Source: Betaproteobacteria bacterium (GTDB taxonomy: Bacteria; Pseudomonadota; Gammaproteobacteria; Burkholderiales; Burkholderiaceae_C). From it: a DNA stretch of 17,508 nucleotides. Position numbers and translations under genes: made by a program. Below, piece by piece: positions 6,750 to 13,533 of this stretch. Positions within the stretch are counted from its first letter, which is position 1, and the number at the start of each line of letters is the position of its first letter. Under the pieces are notes generated by a model. That model had not been told where the DNA came from. It saw only the letters and a program-made list of their open reading frames with translations, and ran no database searches. The stretch covers positions 1 through 17,508 of the forward strand of contig VBCQ01000149.1 in NCBI GenBank assembly GCA_005882155.1, written 5' to 3'.

Positions 6750-7337
6750 TTAGCGCCGGTCGACGAGCGCGTGGGCGATGGTGCCCAGGTCGACGTACTC
6801 GAGCTCGCTGCCGATCGGCACGCCACGCGCCAGCCGCGTCACGCGAAGGCCACGCGCCTTCAGCGCCTCGGCGATCACATGCGCAGTGGCTTCGCCCTCG
6901 GCGGTGAAATTGGTCGCGACGATGACCTCTTCGACGCTGCCGTTGCCGGCGCGATCCAGCAACTGCTGCAAGCCGATGTCGCGCGCGCCGACGCCGTCGA
7001 GCGGGCTCAGGTGGCCCATCAACACGAAGTACATCCCGCGATAGCTGCCGGTGCGCTCGAGTGCGGCTTGATCGGCCGGTGTCTCGACGACGCACAGCAG
7101 CCGCGCGTCGCGCGACGCGTCGAGGCAAGTGCTGCACACTGCGCCTTCGGTGAACGTGTGGCAGCGATCGCAATGGCGAATGCGATGGACCGCGGATTGC
7201 AGCGAGTTCGCAAGCCGCTCGGCCCCTTCGCGGTCGTGCTGCAGCAAGTGAAACGCCATGCGCTGCGCCGACTTCACGCCCACCCCGGGCAAGCGGCGCA
7301 GCGACTCGATCAACGCTTCGAGAATGGGCTCAGCCAT
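6750..7337 (-). CDS. recR: Recombination mediator RecR
   Basis: The 195-residue protein is full length for RecR, which with RecO/RecF loads RecA on SSB-coated DNA at gaps. It has the N-terminal helix-hairpin-helix LPGVGVKSAQRMAFHLL (about 16-32), a four-Cys zinc finger C-DRCHTFTEGAVCSTC (about 56-71) and a Toprim domain with CVVETPAD, YFVLMGHLSPLDGVG and EVIVATNFTAEGEATA. It is the last gene of the dnaX-ybaB-recR operon. It is separated from ybaB by a GC-rich hairpin element of about 90 nt. No Shine-Dalgarno can be seen before its ATG (the preceding bases are CTTGCGCTGA), unlike most genes here. Confidence 0.97.
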   Translation of the reverse strand: MAEPILEALIESLRRLPGVGVKSAQRMAFHLLQHDREGAERLANSLQSAVHRIRHCDRCHTFTEGAVCSTCLDASRDARLLCVVETPADQAALERTGSYRGMYFVLMGHLSPLDGVGARDIGLQQLLDRAGNGSVEEVIVATNFTAEGEATAHVIAEALKARGLRVTRLARGVPIGSELEYVDLGTIAHALVDRR

Positions 7338-7343
7338 TCAGCG

Positions 7344-7430
7344 CAAGGCCGCCCGCCGCCGGGCCGCCCCAAGGCGGGCGAGCCCCCTCGGGGGGTGGAG
7401 AAGCGGCGAAGCCGCAAGCCTGGGGGCTGT
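7344..7430. repeat. GC-rich intergenic hairpin element between ybaB and recR
   Basis: This noncoding stretch is built of nested inverted repeats: GCCCGCC (7351-7357) with GGCGGGC (7373-7379); AGCCCCC (7381-7387) with GGGGGCT (7422-7428); the local palindrome CCCCCTCGGGGG (7383-7394); and GCGGC-GAA-GCCGC (7403-7415). It fills nearly the whole ybaB-recR gap. The layout is like REP/MITE-type intergenic elements known in high-GC Burkholderiales. I cannot show other copies from this window. Confidence 0.7.
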
Positions 7431-7436
7431 CATTTC

Positions 7437-7763
7437 CTAGAACGGGAACTTCATTCCCGGCGGCAACGGCATGCCGGCGGTGAGCTTGGACATTTTTTCC
7501 TGCGAGACCTCTTCGGCGCGCCGAATGCCGTCGTTGAACGCTGCAGCCACCAGGTCTTCCAGCATGTCTTTGTCGTCGCCGAGCAGGCTCGGGTCGATCG
7601 CGACACGCTTCACGTCATGCTTGCAGGTCATCGTGACCTTCACCAAGCCTGCGCCCGACTGGCCTTCGACCTCGATGTTCGCGAGCTCATCCTGCGCGCG
7701 CTTCAGGTTGTCCTGCATGGCTTGCGCCTGCTTCATCAGGCCGGCGAGCTGGTTCTTCATCAT
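7437..7763 (-). CDS. ybaB: YbaB/EbfC nucleoid-associated DNA-binding protein
   Basis: The 108-residue protein aligns along its whole length with E. coli YbaB (109 residues), a small dimeric DNA-binding protein linked to the nucleoid. Hallmarks are LMKQAQAMQDNLKRAQDEL (N-terminal helix, about 9-27), VEGQSGAGLVKVT, IDPSLLGDDKDMLEDLVAAA (about 57-76) and the C-terminal MPLPPGMKFPF. It lies 18 nt after dnaX, with a GGAG Shine-Dalgarno 8 nt before the first of two adjacent ATG codons, so either may be used. Its place between dnaX and recR is conserved across proteobacteria and fits a link with recombination and repair. Confidence 0.97.
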   Translation of the reverse strand: MMKNQLAGLMKQAQAMQDNLKRAQDELANIEVEGQSGAGLVKVTMTCKHDVKRVAIDPSLLGDDKDMLEDLVAAAFNDGIRRAEEVSQEKMSKLTAGMPLPPGMKFPF

Positions 7764-7781
7764 GATGTTTTCTCCTGCGAT

Positions 7782-9305
7782 TCAATGCGGTTTGACCGAC
7801 CCGGGCACGATGCGTGCGGTCTTGTACTGCGCCATCAACGCCTGCACCAGCGGGTCGTCGTGGATGATTTGCTCGGCCTCGCGCTGGCGGCGCTCGCGCT
7901 CGGCGTTGATGCGAATCGCCGGCGAGTCTTCGGCGACGCCGGCCTCGATCTCGAGCCGCAGCGGCTTGCCGATGCACTGCGCCAGCGCGGCCTGCAGCTT
8001 CTCGTGCTGCGCGCTGGCGCGCAGCGTCTCGCGCTCGACGCGCAGGCGCCAGACCGCGCCGCTCGCGTCGTCGACGATCGCCACGCATTGCGATTGCAGC
8101 GCGAGCTCGCGCACCAGCGCGCCGATGCTGCCTTGCTGCAGCATCGCGTCGACCGCGGCCGCCCAGCGGTCGCCCACATCGGCCAGCGAGTGCGCCGTGA
8201 CCGACGGCGTATGCCGAGCGGAGGCCGGCGGCGCGGCGCGCGTCGGCGCTGCCTTGTCGCCGCTGCGCTGCGGACGAAACGCGAGCATGCGCAGCAGCAC
8301 CATCACCAGCGCGCTGTACTCGTCGGGCGCCAAGCCGAGTTCGGCGCGGCCGTGCAGCGCCATGCTGTAGAGCAGCTGCGTCTCGTCGGGCGGTAGCACA
8401 TCGGCGAGGCGCGACACGCTGACGTTGTGGGGGTCGGTCGCATCGAGCGCCGCCGGCACCGCCTGCGCGACCGCCATCTGCTGCAGCAAGTCCGCGAGCT
8501 CTTCGAGCGTGCCCGCAGCGGACAAGCCGAGCCCGCGCAATGCGTCGGCCGCATCGACCAGGGCCGCGCCCTCGCAAGCCGCGAGCGCCTCGATGATGCG
8601 CACCGCGTGACCGCGATCGACGGCACCGAGCATCTGCCGCACGCCGGCTTCGGTCAACACGCCGGCGCCGAAGGCGATCGCTTGATCGGCGAGCGACAAG
8701 CCGTCGCGCATCGAGCCGCGAGCCGCGCGCGCGAGCAGCCGCAACGCCTGCGGCGCCATCGGCCGCAAGTTGAACTGCAGGCAGCGCGACAACACGGTCG
8801 GCGGCACTTTCTGCGGGTCGGTCGTCGCGAGCACGAATTTGAGGTAGTCGGGCGGCTCTTCGAGCGTCTTCAACATCGCGTTGAACGCGGTCGTCGACAG
8901 CATGTGCACTTCGTCGATCATGTAGACCTTGAAGCGGCCGACGACCGGCTTGTAGACGGCTTGGTCGAGCAGCAGCGAGATCTCTTCGACGCCGCGGTTC
9001 GACGCCGCATCGAGCTCGACATAGTCGACGAAGCGGCCGGCATCGATGTCGCGACACGCATGGCAGACGCCGCAAGGCTTCGCCGTCACGCCACCCTGTC
9101 CGTCGGTGCCGACGCAATTCAGCGACTTGGCGAGCAGCCGCGACACCGTCGTCTTGCCGACGCCGCGCGTGCCGGTGAACAGGTACGCGTGGTGCAGGCG
9201 GCCTTGCGTCAGTGCATTGGCCAACGCCTGCACGACATGCTCTTGCCCGACCAGCTCCTCGAAGCTGCGAGGACGGTACTTGCGCGCGAGGACCAGATAG
9301 CTCAT
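7782..9305 (-). CDS. dnaX: DNA polymerase III subunit tau/gamma, short and lid-deleted
   Basis: This is the clamp-loader ATPase of the replicase, 507 residues from MSYLVLARKYRPRSFEELVG; that start is chosen over 34 further upstream codons because the family begins there. Walker A is GTRGVGKTT (45-53), the Zn-binding region includes CGVCHAC (78-84), and MIDEVHML (129-136) is Walker B. FVLATTDPQKVP is sensor 1 and LSRCLQF is the arginine finger. After LRPM (180-183) the sequence passes directly to APQALRLLARAARGSMRDG, so about 20 residues (one lid helix) seem missing in frame. The Pro-rich domain IV linker is also short. Domain V (about 390-507) is present. No A-rich slippery sequence for making gamma was found. 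It heads the dnaX-ybaB-recR operon. Confidence 0.95.
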   Translation of the reverse strand: MSYLVLARKYRPRSFEELVGQEHVVQALANALTQGRLHHAYLFTGTRGVGKTTVSRLLAKSLNCVGTDGQGGVTAKPCGVCHACRDIDAGRFVDYVELDAASNRGVEEISLLLDQAVYKPVVGRFKVYMIDEVHMLSTTAFNAMLKTLEEPPDYLKFVLATTDPQKVPPTVLSRCLQFNLRPMAPQALRLLARAARGSMRDGLSLADQAIAFGAGVLTEAGVRQMLGAVDRGHAVRIIEALAACEGAALVDAADALRGLGLSAAGTLEELADLLQQMAVAQAVPAALDATDPHNVSVSRLADVLPPDETQLLYSMALHGRAELGLAPDEYSALVMVLLRMLAFRPQRSGDKAAPTRAAPPASARHTPSVTAHSLADVGDRWAAAVDAMLQQGSIGALVRELALQSQCVAIVDDASGAVWRLRVERETLRASAQHEKLQAALAQCIGKPLRLEIEAGVAEDSPAIRINAERERRQREAEQIIHDDPLVQALMAQYKTARIVPGSVKPH

Positions 9306-9312
9306 TGAACCG

Positions 9313-9318
9313 ATTCTA
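9313..9318 (-). promoter_or_regulatory. Possible -10 box for dnaX
   Basis: TAGAAT on the minus strand ends 7 nt before the dnaX ATG, so transcription would start at or next to the start codon. No convincing -35 hexamer was found, and there is no Shine-Dalgarno in the gap. Confidence 0.35.
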
Positions 9319-9356
9319 CGAGCGCGTTCATGACGCAAGCGCCACCAGCGGTGACC

Positions 9357-9362
9357 GATAAT
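9357..9362 (+). promoter_or_regulatory. Possible -10 box for the PurM-like gene
   Basis: GATAAT on the plus strand ends 8 nt before the ATG at 9371, again predicting a leaderless or nearly leaderless message. No good -35 was seen. The 65-nt gap to dnaX must hold both divergent promoters. Confidence 0.35.
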
Positions 9363-9370
9363 CCGCTCCC

Positions 9371-10498
9371 ATGAAGCCCGTCGCACCGCATCAGCAATCC
9401 GCGTCATTGAGCTATGAGCAGGCCGGCGTCAACTACGACCTGATCGACCCGTTGAAGGTCGCGGCGCAGCGTGCTGCGGCCGCCACCGCCATCCACCTCA
9501 CGTCGCACGGGTTCACCGAAGTGGCGGCTTCGCGCGGCGAGTCGGCGTACGTCGTCGACGTCGGTCCGTTCTACATCGCGAGCATCGTCGAGTGCCTCGG
9601 ATCGAAAGCGCTGGTCGCCGACGAGATGCGCGCGCTGACCGGAAAGACCTACTACGACGGCATCGCGCAAGACACGATCGCGATGGCGATCAACGACCTG
9701 ATCACCGTTGGCGCGACGCCGCTCGTGGTGCAGGCTTATTGGGCCGCCGGCGGATCCGAATGGTTCGCCGATGCGCAGCGCGCGAATGCACTGGTGGAAG
9801 GATGGAAGCGCGCCTGCGATGTCTGCGGCGTTGCCTGGGGCGGCGGCGAGACCCCGGCGCTTGCCGGCATCGTCGCCGATGGCCGCATCGACCTCGCGGC
9901 GTCGTGCACCGGCCTCATCAATCCGAAAGAGCGTCTCTCGGTTGGCGACAAGCTCGCGCCGGGTGACGCGATCGTGCTGCTCGCGTCGAGCGGCATTCAT
10001 GCGAACGGCCTGAGCTTGGCGCGCAAGCTCGTCGAGCGTCTGCCGCAGGGCTACCTCACTCCCGTGCTGCCGGGCTTGAGCTACGGCGACGCGCTGCTCG
10101 CGCCGACGCTGCTGTATTCGCCGGTCACCGAAGCGCTGCACGAAGCCGGTATCACGCCGCACTACTGCGCCAACATCACCGGTCACGGCTGGCGCAAGCT
10201 GCTGCGTCATCCGGCGGCGCACACCTATCGCATTCACAGCGTCCCTGAAGTGACGCCGGTGATGAAGTTCATTCAGCAGCATGCGCAGCAGAACGATCGC
10301 GAAGCCTACAGCACGCTCAACATGGGCGCCGGGTTCGCGTTATTCGTCGCGGCAGAGGACGCGCAGCGCACTGTGGAGGTCGCTCACGCGCAAGGTATCG
10401 AGGCGCTCATCGCCGGACAAATCGAAAGCGGCACCAAGAGGCTCGTCATCGAGCCGCTCGGCATCGAATTCGGCGACGACGCGTTGCAGTTGCGTTGA
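9371..10498 (+). CDS. PurM-like (AIR synthase-related) protein, divergent
   Basis: The 375-residue protein has the PurM fold throughout: DTIAMAINDLITVGATPLVV (101-120), AWGGGETPALAG (155-166), LLASSGIHANGLSLARKL (203-220), LLAPTLLYSPVTEAL, NITGHGWRKLLR (268-279) and YSTLNMGAGFALFV. PurM makes aminoimidazole ribotide from FGAM and ATP in purine synthesis. However, the conserved SGTDGVGTK loop of true PurM is replaced by YVVDVGPFYIASIVECLGSK (60-79), and the GGETAEMPG loop lacks its acidic residue and methionine. It is therefore probably a paralogue acting on another substrate, with the housekeeping purM elsewhere; this is an inference. It is transcribed divergently from dnaX and has no clear Shine-Dalgarno. 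A palindromic repeat lies just past its stop. Confidence 0.85.
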   Translation: MKPVAPHQQSASLSYEQAGVNYDLIDPLKVAAQRAAAATAIHLTSHGFTEVAASRGESAYVVDVGPFYIASIVECLGSKALVADEMRALTGKTYYDGIAQDTIAMAINDLITVGATPLVVQAYWAAGGSEWFADAQRANALVEGWKRACDVCGVAWGGGETPALAGIVADGRIDLAASCTGLINPKERLSVGDKLAPGDAIVLLASSGIHANGLSLARKLVERLPQGYLTPVLPGLSYGDALLAPTLLYSPVTEALHEAGITPHYCANITGHGWRKLLRHPAAHTYRIHSVPEVTPVMKFIQQHAQQNDREAYSTLNMGAGFALFVAAEDAQRTVEVAHAQGIEALIAGQIESGTKRLVIEPLGIEFGDDALQLR

Positions 10499-10502
10499 AG
10501 TT

Positions 10503-10576
<74 letters not shown>

Positions 10577-10601
10577 ATCGATGCGCTTCTGATCAGTCCA
10601 A

Positions 10602-10607
10602 TACAAT
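10602..10607 (+). promoter_or_regulatory. -10 box of the ffs promoter
   Basis: TACAAT ends 7 nt before the first base of the predicted 4.5S RNA stem, the correct spacing for a sigma70 -10 box. A matching -35 is weak; TTGAAA at 10572-10577 is too far upstream at 24 nt. Confidence 0.6.
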
Positions 10608-10614
10608 CACGCTC

Positions 10615-10708
10615 GACGGGCCTCCCCGCATGGAAGCGCGGCCAACCGGGTCAGGTCGGGAACGAAGCAGCCCCAACCGTTGCAACCAGTGCCGGGGTAA
10701 GGCTCGTC
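10615..10708 (+). ncRNA. ffs: 4.5S signal recognition particle RNA
   Basis: The SRP core GGTCAGGTCGGGAACGAAGC (from 10649) matches the universal domain IV: the GGAA tetraloop is at 10659-10662, closed by a G-C pair in place of the C-G of E. coli, and the asymmetric loop AGCAGCC follows. The ends pair as GACGGGCC (10615-10622) with GGCTCGTC (10701-10708), including one G-T wobble, giving a hairpin of about 94 nt, usual for the small bacterial form. The RNA binds Ffh to target membrane proteins to FtsY and SecYEG. Exact ends could differ by a few bases. No U-tract terminator is visible at the 3' end, and the converging gene stops 15 nt further on. Confidence 0.93.
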
Positions 10709-10723
10709 AACCTACATCCGCCA

Positions 10724-11029
10724 TCACATCCTGCCGTTCGCGCGAGCCATCAACTTGTCGTAGTCCTCGCGCGCCTGCTTGAGGCAAACGCTCTGCGCCT
10801 CGCGGCCCGGCTGGCGCCGGCATTCGGCCTTCGCCTCGGCATACGAATTGGTCGCCTCGATGCGCGCATCGGCAGCGCTTTCCGGCGTCGGCGGCAAGCG
10901 ATCGGGAATGACTTCGACCGGCAGGTTGATCACGACCGGCTCGGGCGGCGTCAGCGTCGTCTGCGCCAATGAAAAACCGGTGGCTCCCGTGAGGGCCAAC
11001 GCGGCTACAGCCCAGGTGTGGAGTTTCAT
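10724..11029 (-). CDS. Small exported hypothetical protein
   Basis: The 101-residue protein has a clear Sec signal peptide (MKLHTWAVAALALTGATGFS, with probable cleavage after about residue 22). A Pro-rich mature start (TTLTPPEPVVINLPVEVIPD) and a helical, charged C-terminal half follow. Two cysteines (AECRR at about 70 and SVCLKQ at about 82) could form a disulphide in the periplasm. I do not recognise a named family; similar small Burkholderiales proteins with a C...C-K-A-DY tail exist. The start is supported by AAAGGAAA a few bases before the ATG. The much longer open frame that continues upstream (to 12280) is only antisense overlap with the kinase gene. It converges on ffs. Confidence 0.75.
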   Translation of the reverse strand: MKLHTWAVAALALTGATGFSLAQTTLTPPEPVVINLPVEVIPDRLPPTPESAADARIEATNSYAEAKAECRRQPGREAQSVCLKQAREDYDKLMARANGRM

Positions 11030-11082
11030 TGCGTTTCCTTTCGCAATGCCCGCGATGGGGCACCTCCGGAAACAGGCAAACA

Positions 11083-11096
11083 GCGTGCCGGCACGC
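11083..11096 (-). terminator. Possible weak terminator after the kinase-HDOD genes
   Basis: A perfect 14-nt palindrome GCGTGCCGGCACGC lies 13 nt past the stop of the kinase gene and is followed on the minus strand by TGTTTGCCTGTTT. The T-run is broken, so termination would be inefficient; the site could instead bind a regulator of the small exported gene just downstream. Confidence 0.35.
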
Positions 11097-11109
11097 CCGA
11101 AGCGGCGCG

Positions 11110-13527
11110 TCAGCTGGCCTGCTTGAACGCCATCACCGCCTGGTTGCGCAGCGTGCGCAGCATCGACAGCTCTTTCTCGCCGAGCTCGATGCCGCCTGGC
11201 TTGGCCTTGTCGGCGTAGATCAGAGCAAACGGCGTGCCCTTCATCATCAACGGCAACAACAGGAAAGCCGGCGCATTGACCGATTGCCGGTACCAGGCCG
11301 GCAATCGCGCCGCGATGTTGCTGACCGTCGCGTCGCTGATCAGCGTGTCGGCGCCTTTCAAGCACACCGCGGCGAACAAGTCGCTCGCAGATCGCAGCGG
11401 CACCTTGAAGCAGGCCGAGACCTGCTCGGCACCGTCGCCGAGACCGAAGCGGCCGGTCAGCGTTTCGGTCTTGGGGTCGCGCAGGCAGAACACGACGCGG
11501 CGAAAGCCGAGCGCGCGGAACATCGTCTCGAGGACCATCCGCAGCACCTCGTTGAGACGGAAGCTCTCGACCATCGAATTGGTGATGTCCTGGATGCCCG
11601 CGGCCATCACATCGGCCGCGTTGGCGGTCGGCTGCGGCGCGAGCGGCTCGGGCAGGGTGGCATGCAGCTCGTGCGGCGTCAGCGAATCGTGCTCCTCTTC
11701 GGGCACGGTGGCGGGGTCGAGCGGCGCACGCAACAAGCGGCTTGCCGGCGAGCCGGCGCTGACGCTCAGGTTCATCGCCTGCGCCATCTCCGACAACTTC
11801 TGCCGCGCCTCGACTGCCGCACCTTCGATCTTGCGCGGGCTCACGCCGAGCACGGCGGAATAACGCTTTGCCACTGCTGCCATGCCGGCGGCAGCGTGCT
11901 CCGAGCTGTCGGCGCGCAGCAGCGTGTCGGCCACTTCGTTGGCCGCGACGGCGAGCCATTTCAAACGCTCGACCGACTTGTCGCTCGGCCGGGCCGGCAT
12001 CTCTCCGACCGGCTTGCGCATGCAGCGCTGCAAGGTGTCGGGCAAGCCCCATGACTTCGCCACGCCGAGCCCGAGGTCCTCGAAGCTCAAGCCGAGCACG
12101 CCGATCGACGCTGCATCTTCGGCCGCTGGGCCTTGCGGCCGGCCGCTTTGCGCCTGCTCGGCGACGGCGCTGCGCACCTGGCGCGCCTCTTCCGGAAAGT
12201 AGAACTCGGTCAGCAGGCGGCCGAGGTTCTGGAACATCGCGCCGATGAAGGCCTCTTCGCTTTCGCGGTCGACCGTGCACAGCTCGCTCGCCACCGACCC
12301 CGCCATCAGCGAGCGCAAGAACTCTTCCTTCAGCTGGTTGGCGTGTCCCTTGTCGTGCATGTGCTCGAGCAGCACGAGGCTGAGCGCCATGTTGCGGATG
12401 CCGGCAAAGCCGACCAGCGCGACCGCGCGCGACACCGTGCTGATCGAGCCGCCGCCGGCATGCTTGTAATGCGCGGTGTTGACCATGCGCAGCAGCTTGT
12501 TGGTCAGCGCCACGTCCTTCAAGATTTCATTCGACAGGTTGCCCAGGCTTTCGTGCTCTGAGTTCGCGACGCGCTGAATGCTGCCGACCGAGCTCGACAT
12601 CGCCGGGAAATCGGTCTTGTGCCGCATGCGCCGCAAAAGGAATTCGAGCGTCCCGCTGTTGCCCGGCGCTGCGACGGCAGCGTCGGCACCGGGCGCCGGA
12701 GTCAGCCATTTCTGAAGCGCATCGCGAAACGCCGCCGCGCTGACATGGCGCTGCGCCACATCGCGCGCAAGCGCGCGCATCACGACCGCGCGCAACGCAT
12801 CGTCGACCTCGCTCGGCATTGACGACGGCAGCGAGATGTCTTCATGTGCCGCCCGATAGATCGCGCGGTACGGATCCTTCTCGGCGATCAAGGGCTTGCC
12901 GTGCAGCGCCTCGGCGAGCACGAGGCCGGCGCAGAACACATCCATCGCGGACATCGGCGCAGCGCCATGCGCCGCTTCGGGCGACATGTAGCCGGGAGTG
13001 CCGACGACCTTTTGATGGCTTGCCGCGTCCTTGACCCGCACGGCGATGCCGAAGTCCATCACCCGCGCGCGGCCGGCGCCGTCGACGAGGACGTTCGACG
13101 GCTTCAAGTCGCGATGAACGACGCCCGCCACATGGGCCGCGTGCAGTGCATCGAGCACGCCGAGCATCAACTGCACCGCTTCGCGCGGCGGCAGCGCGCC
13201 GCGTGCGCGCAAGTGCTCGGCAAGCGTGCGCCCCGGCACGTATTCGAAGACGAGGTAGGGCTGCGCGCCGTGCATGTCGGCTTCGAACACCGGCACGATG
13301 TGCGGGTGGGTCAGCCGGCTCACGCTGCGAGCTTCTTGCAGCCATTGATTCACCGCCGCCGCGTCGGTGCCGGCGGCGGGGCGCATCAGCTTGACCGCGA
13401 CCTCGCGCTCGAGCCGCGGATCGAAGCCGAGCCACACCGTCGCTTGAGCGCCCTTGCCAAGAACACGGCGCAGCTCGAAGCGACCGAGCATCGCCGGCGT
13501 TGCGTTGGGAGTCGGAACGGCAGCCAT
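11110..13527 (-). CDS. Ser/Thr protein kinase with HDOD and GAF domains
   Basis: The 805-residue cytoplasmic protein has three domains. The N-terminal Hanks-type kinase (about 15-275) is intact: GKGAQATV loop (24-31), Lys46 in VAVK, Glu65, HRDLKPSN (138-145), DFG (158-160) and GTPGYMSPEA (176-185). An HDOD domain (about 295-500), starting FLLRRMRHKTDFPAMSSSVG, includes NEILKDVALTNKLLRMVN and GAMFQNLGRLLTEFYFP. A C-terminal GAF domain (about 640-800) could sense a small ligand. No transmembrane segment is seen. It is translated 6 nt after the pseudokinase gene, and its GAGG Shine-Dalgarno overlaps that gene's stop codon, so the two are almost certainly translationally coupled. Substrates and signals are unknown. 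Confidence 0.93.
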   Translation of the reverse strand: MAAVPTPNATPAMLGRFELRRVLGKGAQATVWLGFDPRLEREVAVKLMRPAAGTDAAAVNQWLQEARSVSRLTHPHIVPVFEADMHGAQPYLVFEYVPGRTLAEHLRARGALPPREAVQLMLGVLDALHAAHVAGVVHRDLKPSNVLVDGAGRARVMDFGIAVRVKDAASHQKVVGTPGYMSPEAAHGAAPMSAMDVFCAGLVLAEALHGKPLIAEKDPYRAIYRAAHEDISLPSSMPSEVDDALRAVVMRALARDVAQRHVSAAAFRDALQKWLTPAPGADAAVAAPGNSGTLEFLLRRMRHKTDFPAMSSSVGSIQRVANSEHESLGNLSNEILKDVALTNKLLRMVNTAHYKHAGGGSISTVSRAVALVGFAGIRNMALSLVLLEHMHDKGHANQLKEEFLRSLMAGSVASELCTVDRESEEAFIGAMFQNLGRLLTEFYFPEEARQVRSAVAEQAQSGRPQGPAAEDAASIGVLGLSFEDLGLGVAKSWGLPDTLQRCMRKPVGEMPARPSDKSVERLKWLAVAANEVADTLLRADSSEHAAAGMAAVAKRYSAVLGVSPRKIEGAAVEARQKLSEMAQAMNLSVSAGSPASRLLRAPLDPATVPEEEHDSLTPHELHATLPEPLAPQPTANAADVMAAGIQDITNSMVESFRLNEVLRMVLETMFRALGFRRVVFCLRDPKTETLTGRFGLGDGAEQVSACFKVPLRSASDLFAAVCLKGADTLISDATVSNIAARLPAWYRQSVNAPAFLLLPLMMKGTPFALIYADKAKPGGIELGEKELSMLRTLRNQAVMAFKQAS

Positions 13528-13533
13528 CGGTCC

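Noticed and set aside
5481..8396. A 971-codon open frame on the plus strand
   Set aside because: It overlaps mltD in another frame and lies antisense to recR, ybaB and dnaX. Its composition is Arg/Ala/Gln-rich with no recognisable domain, as expected of a high-GC shadow frame.
10724..12280. A 518-codon minus-strand frame ending with the small exported protein
   Set aside because: Only the last 101 codons, from the ATG with a signal peptide and Shine-Dalgarno, are credible; the rest is an out-of-frame overlap with the kinase gene.
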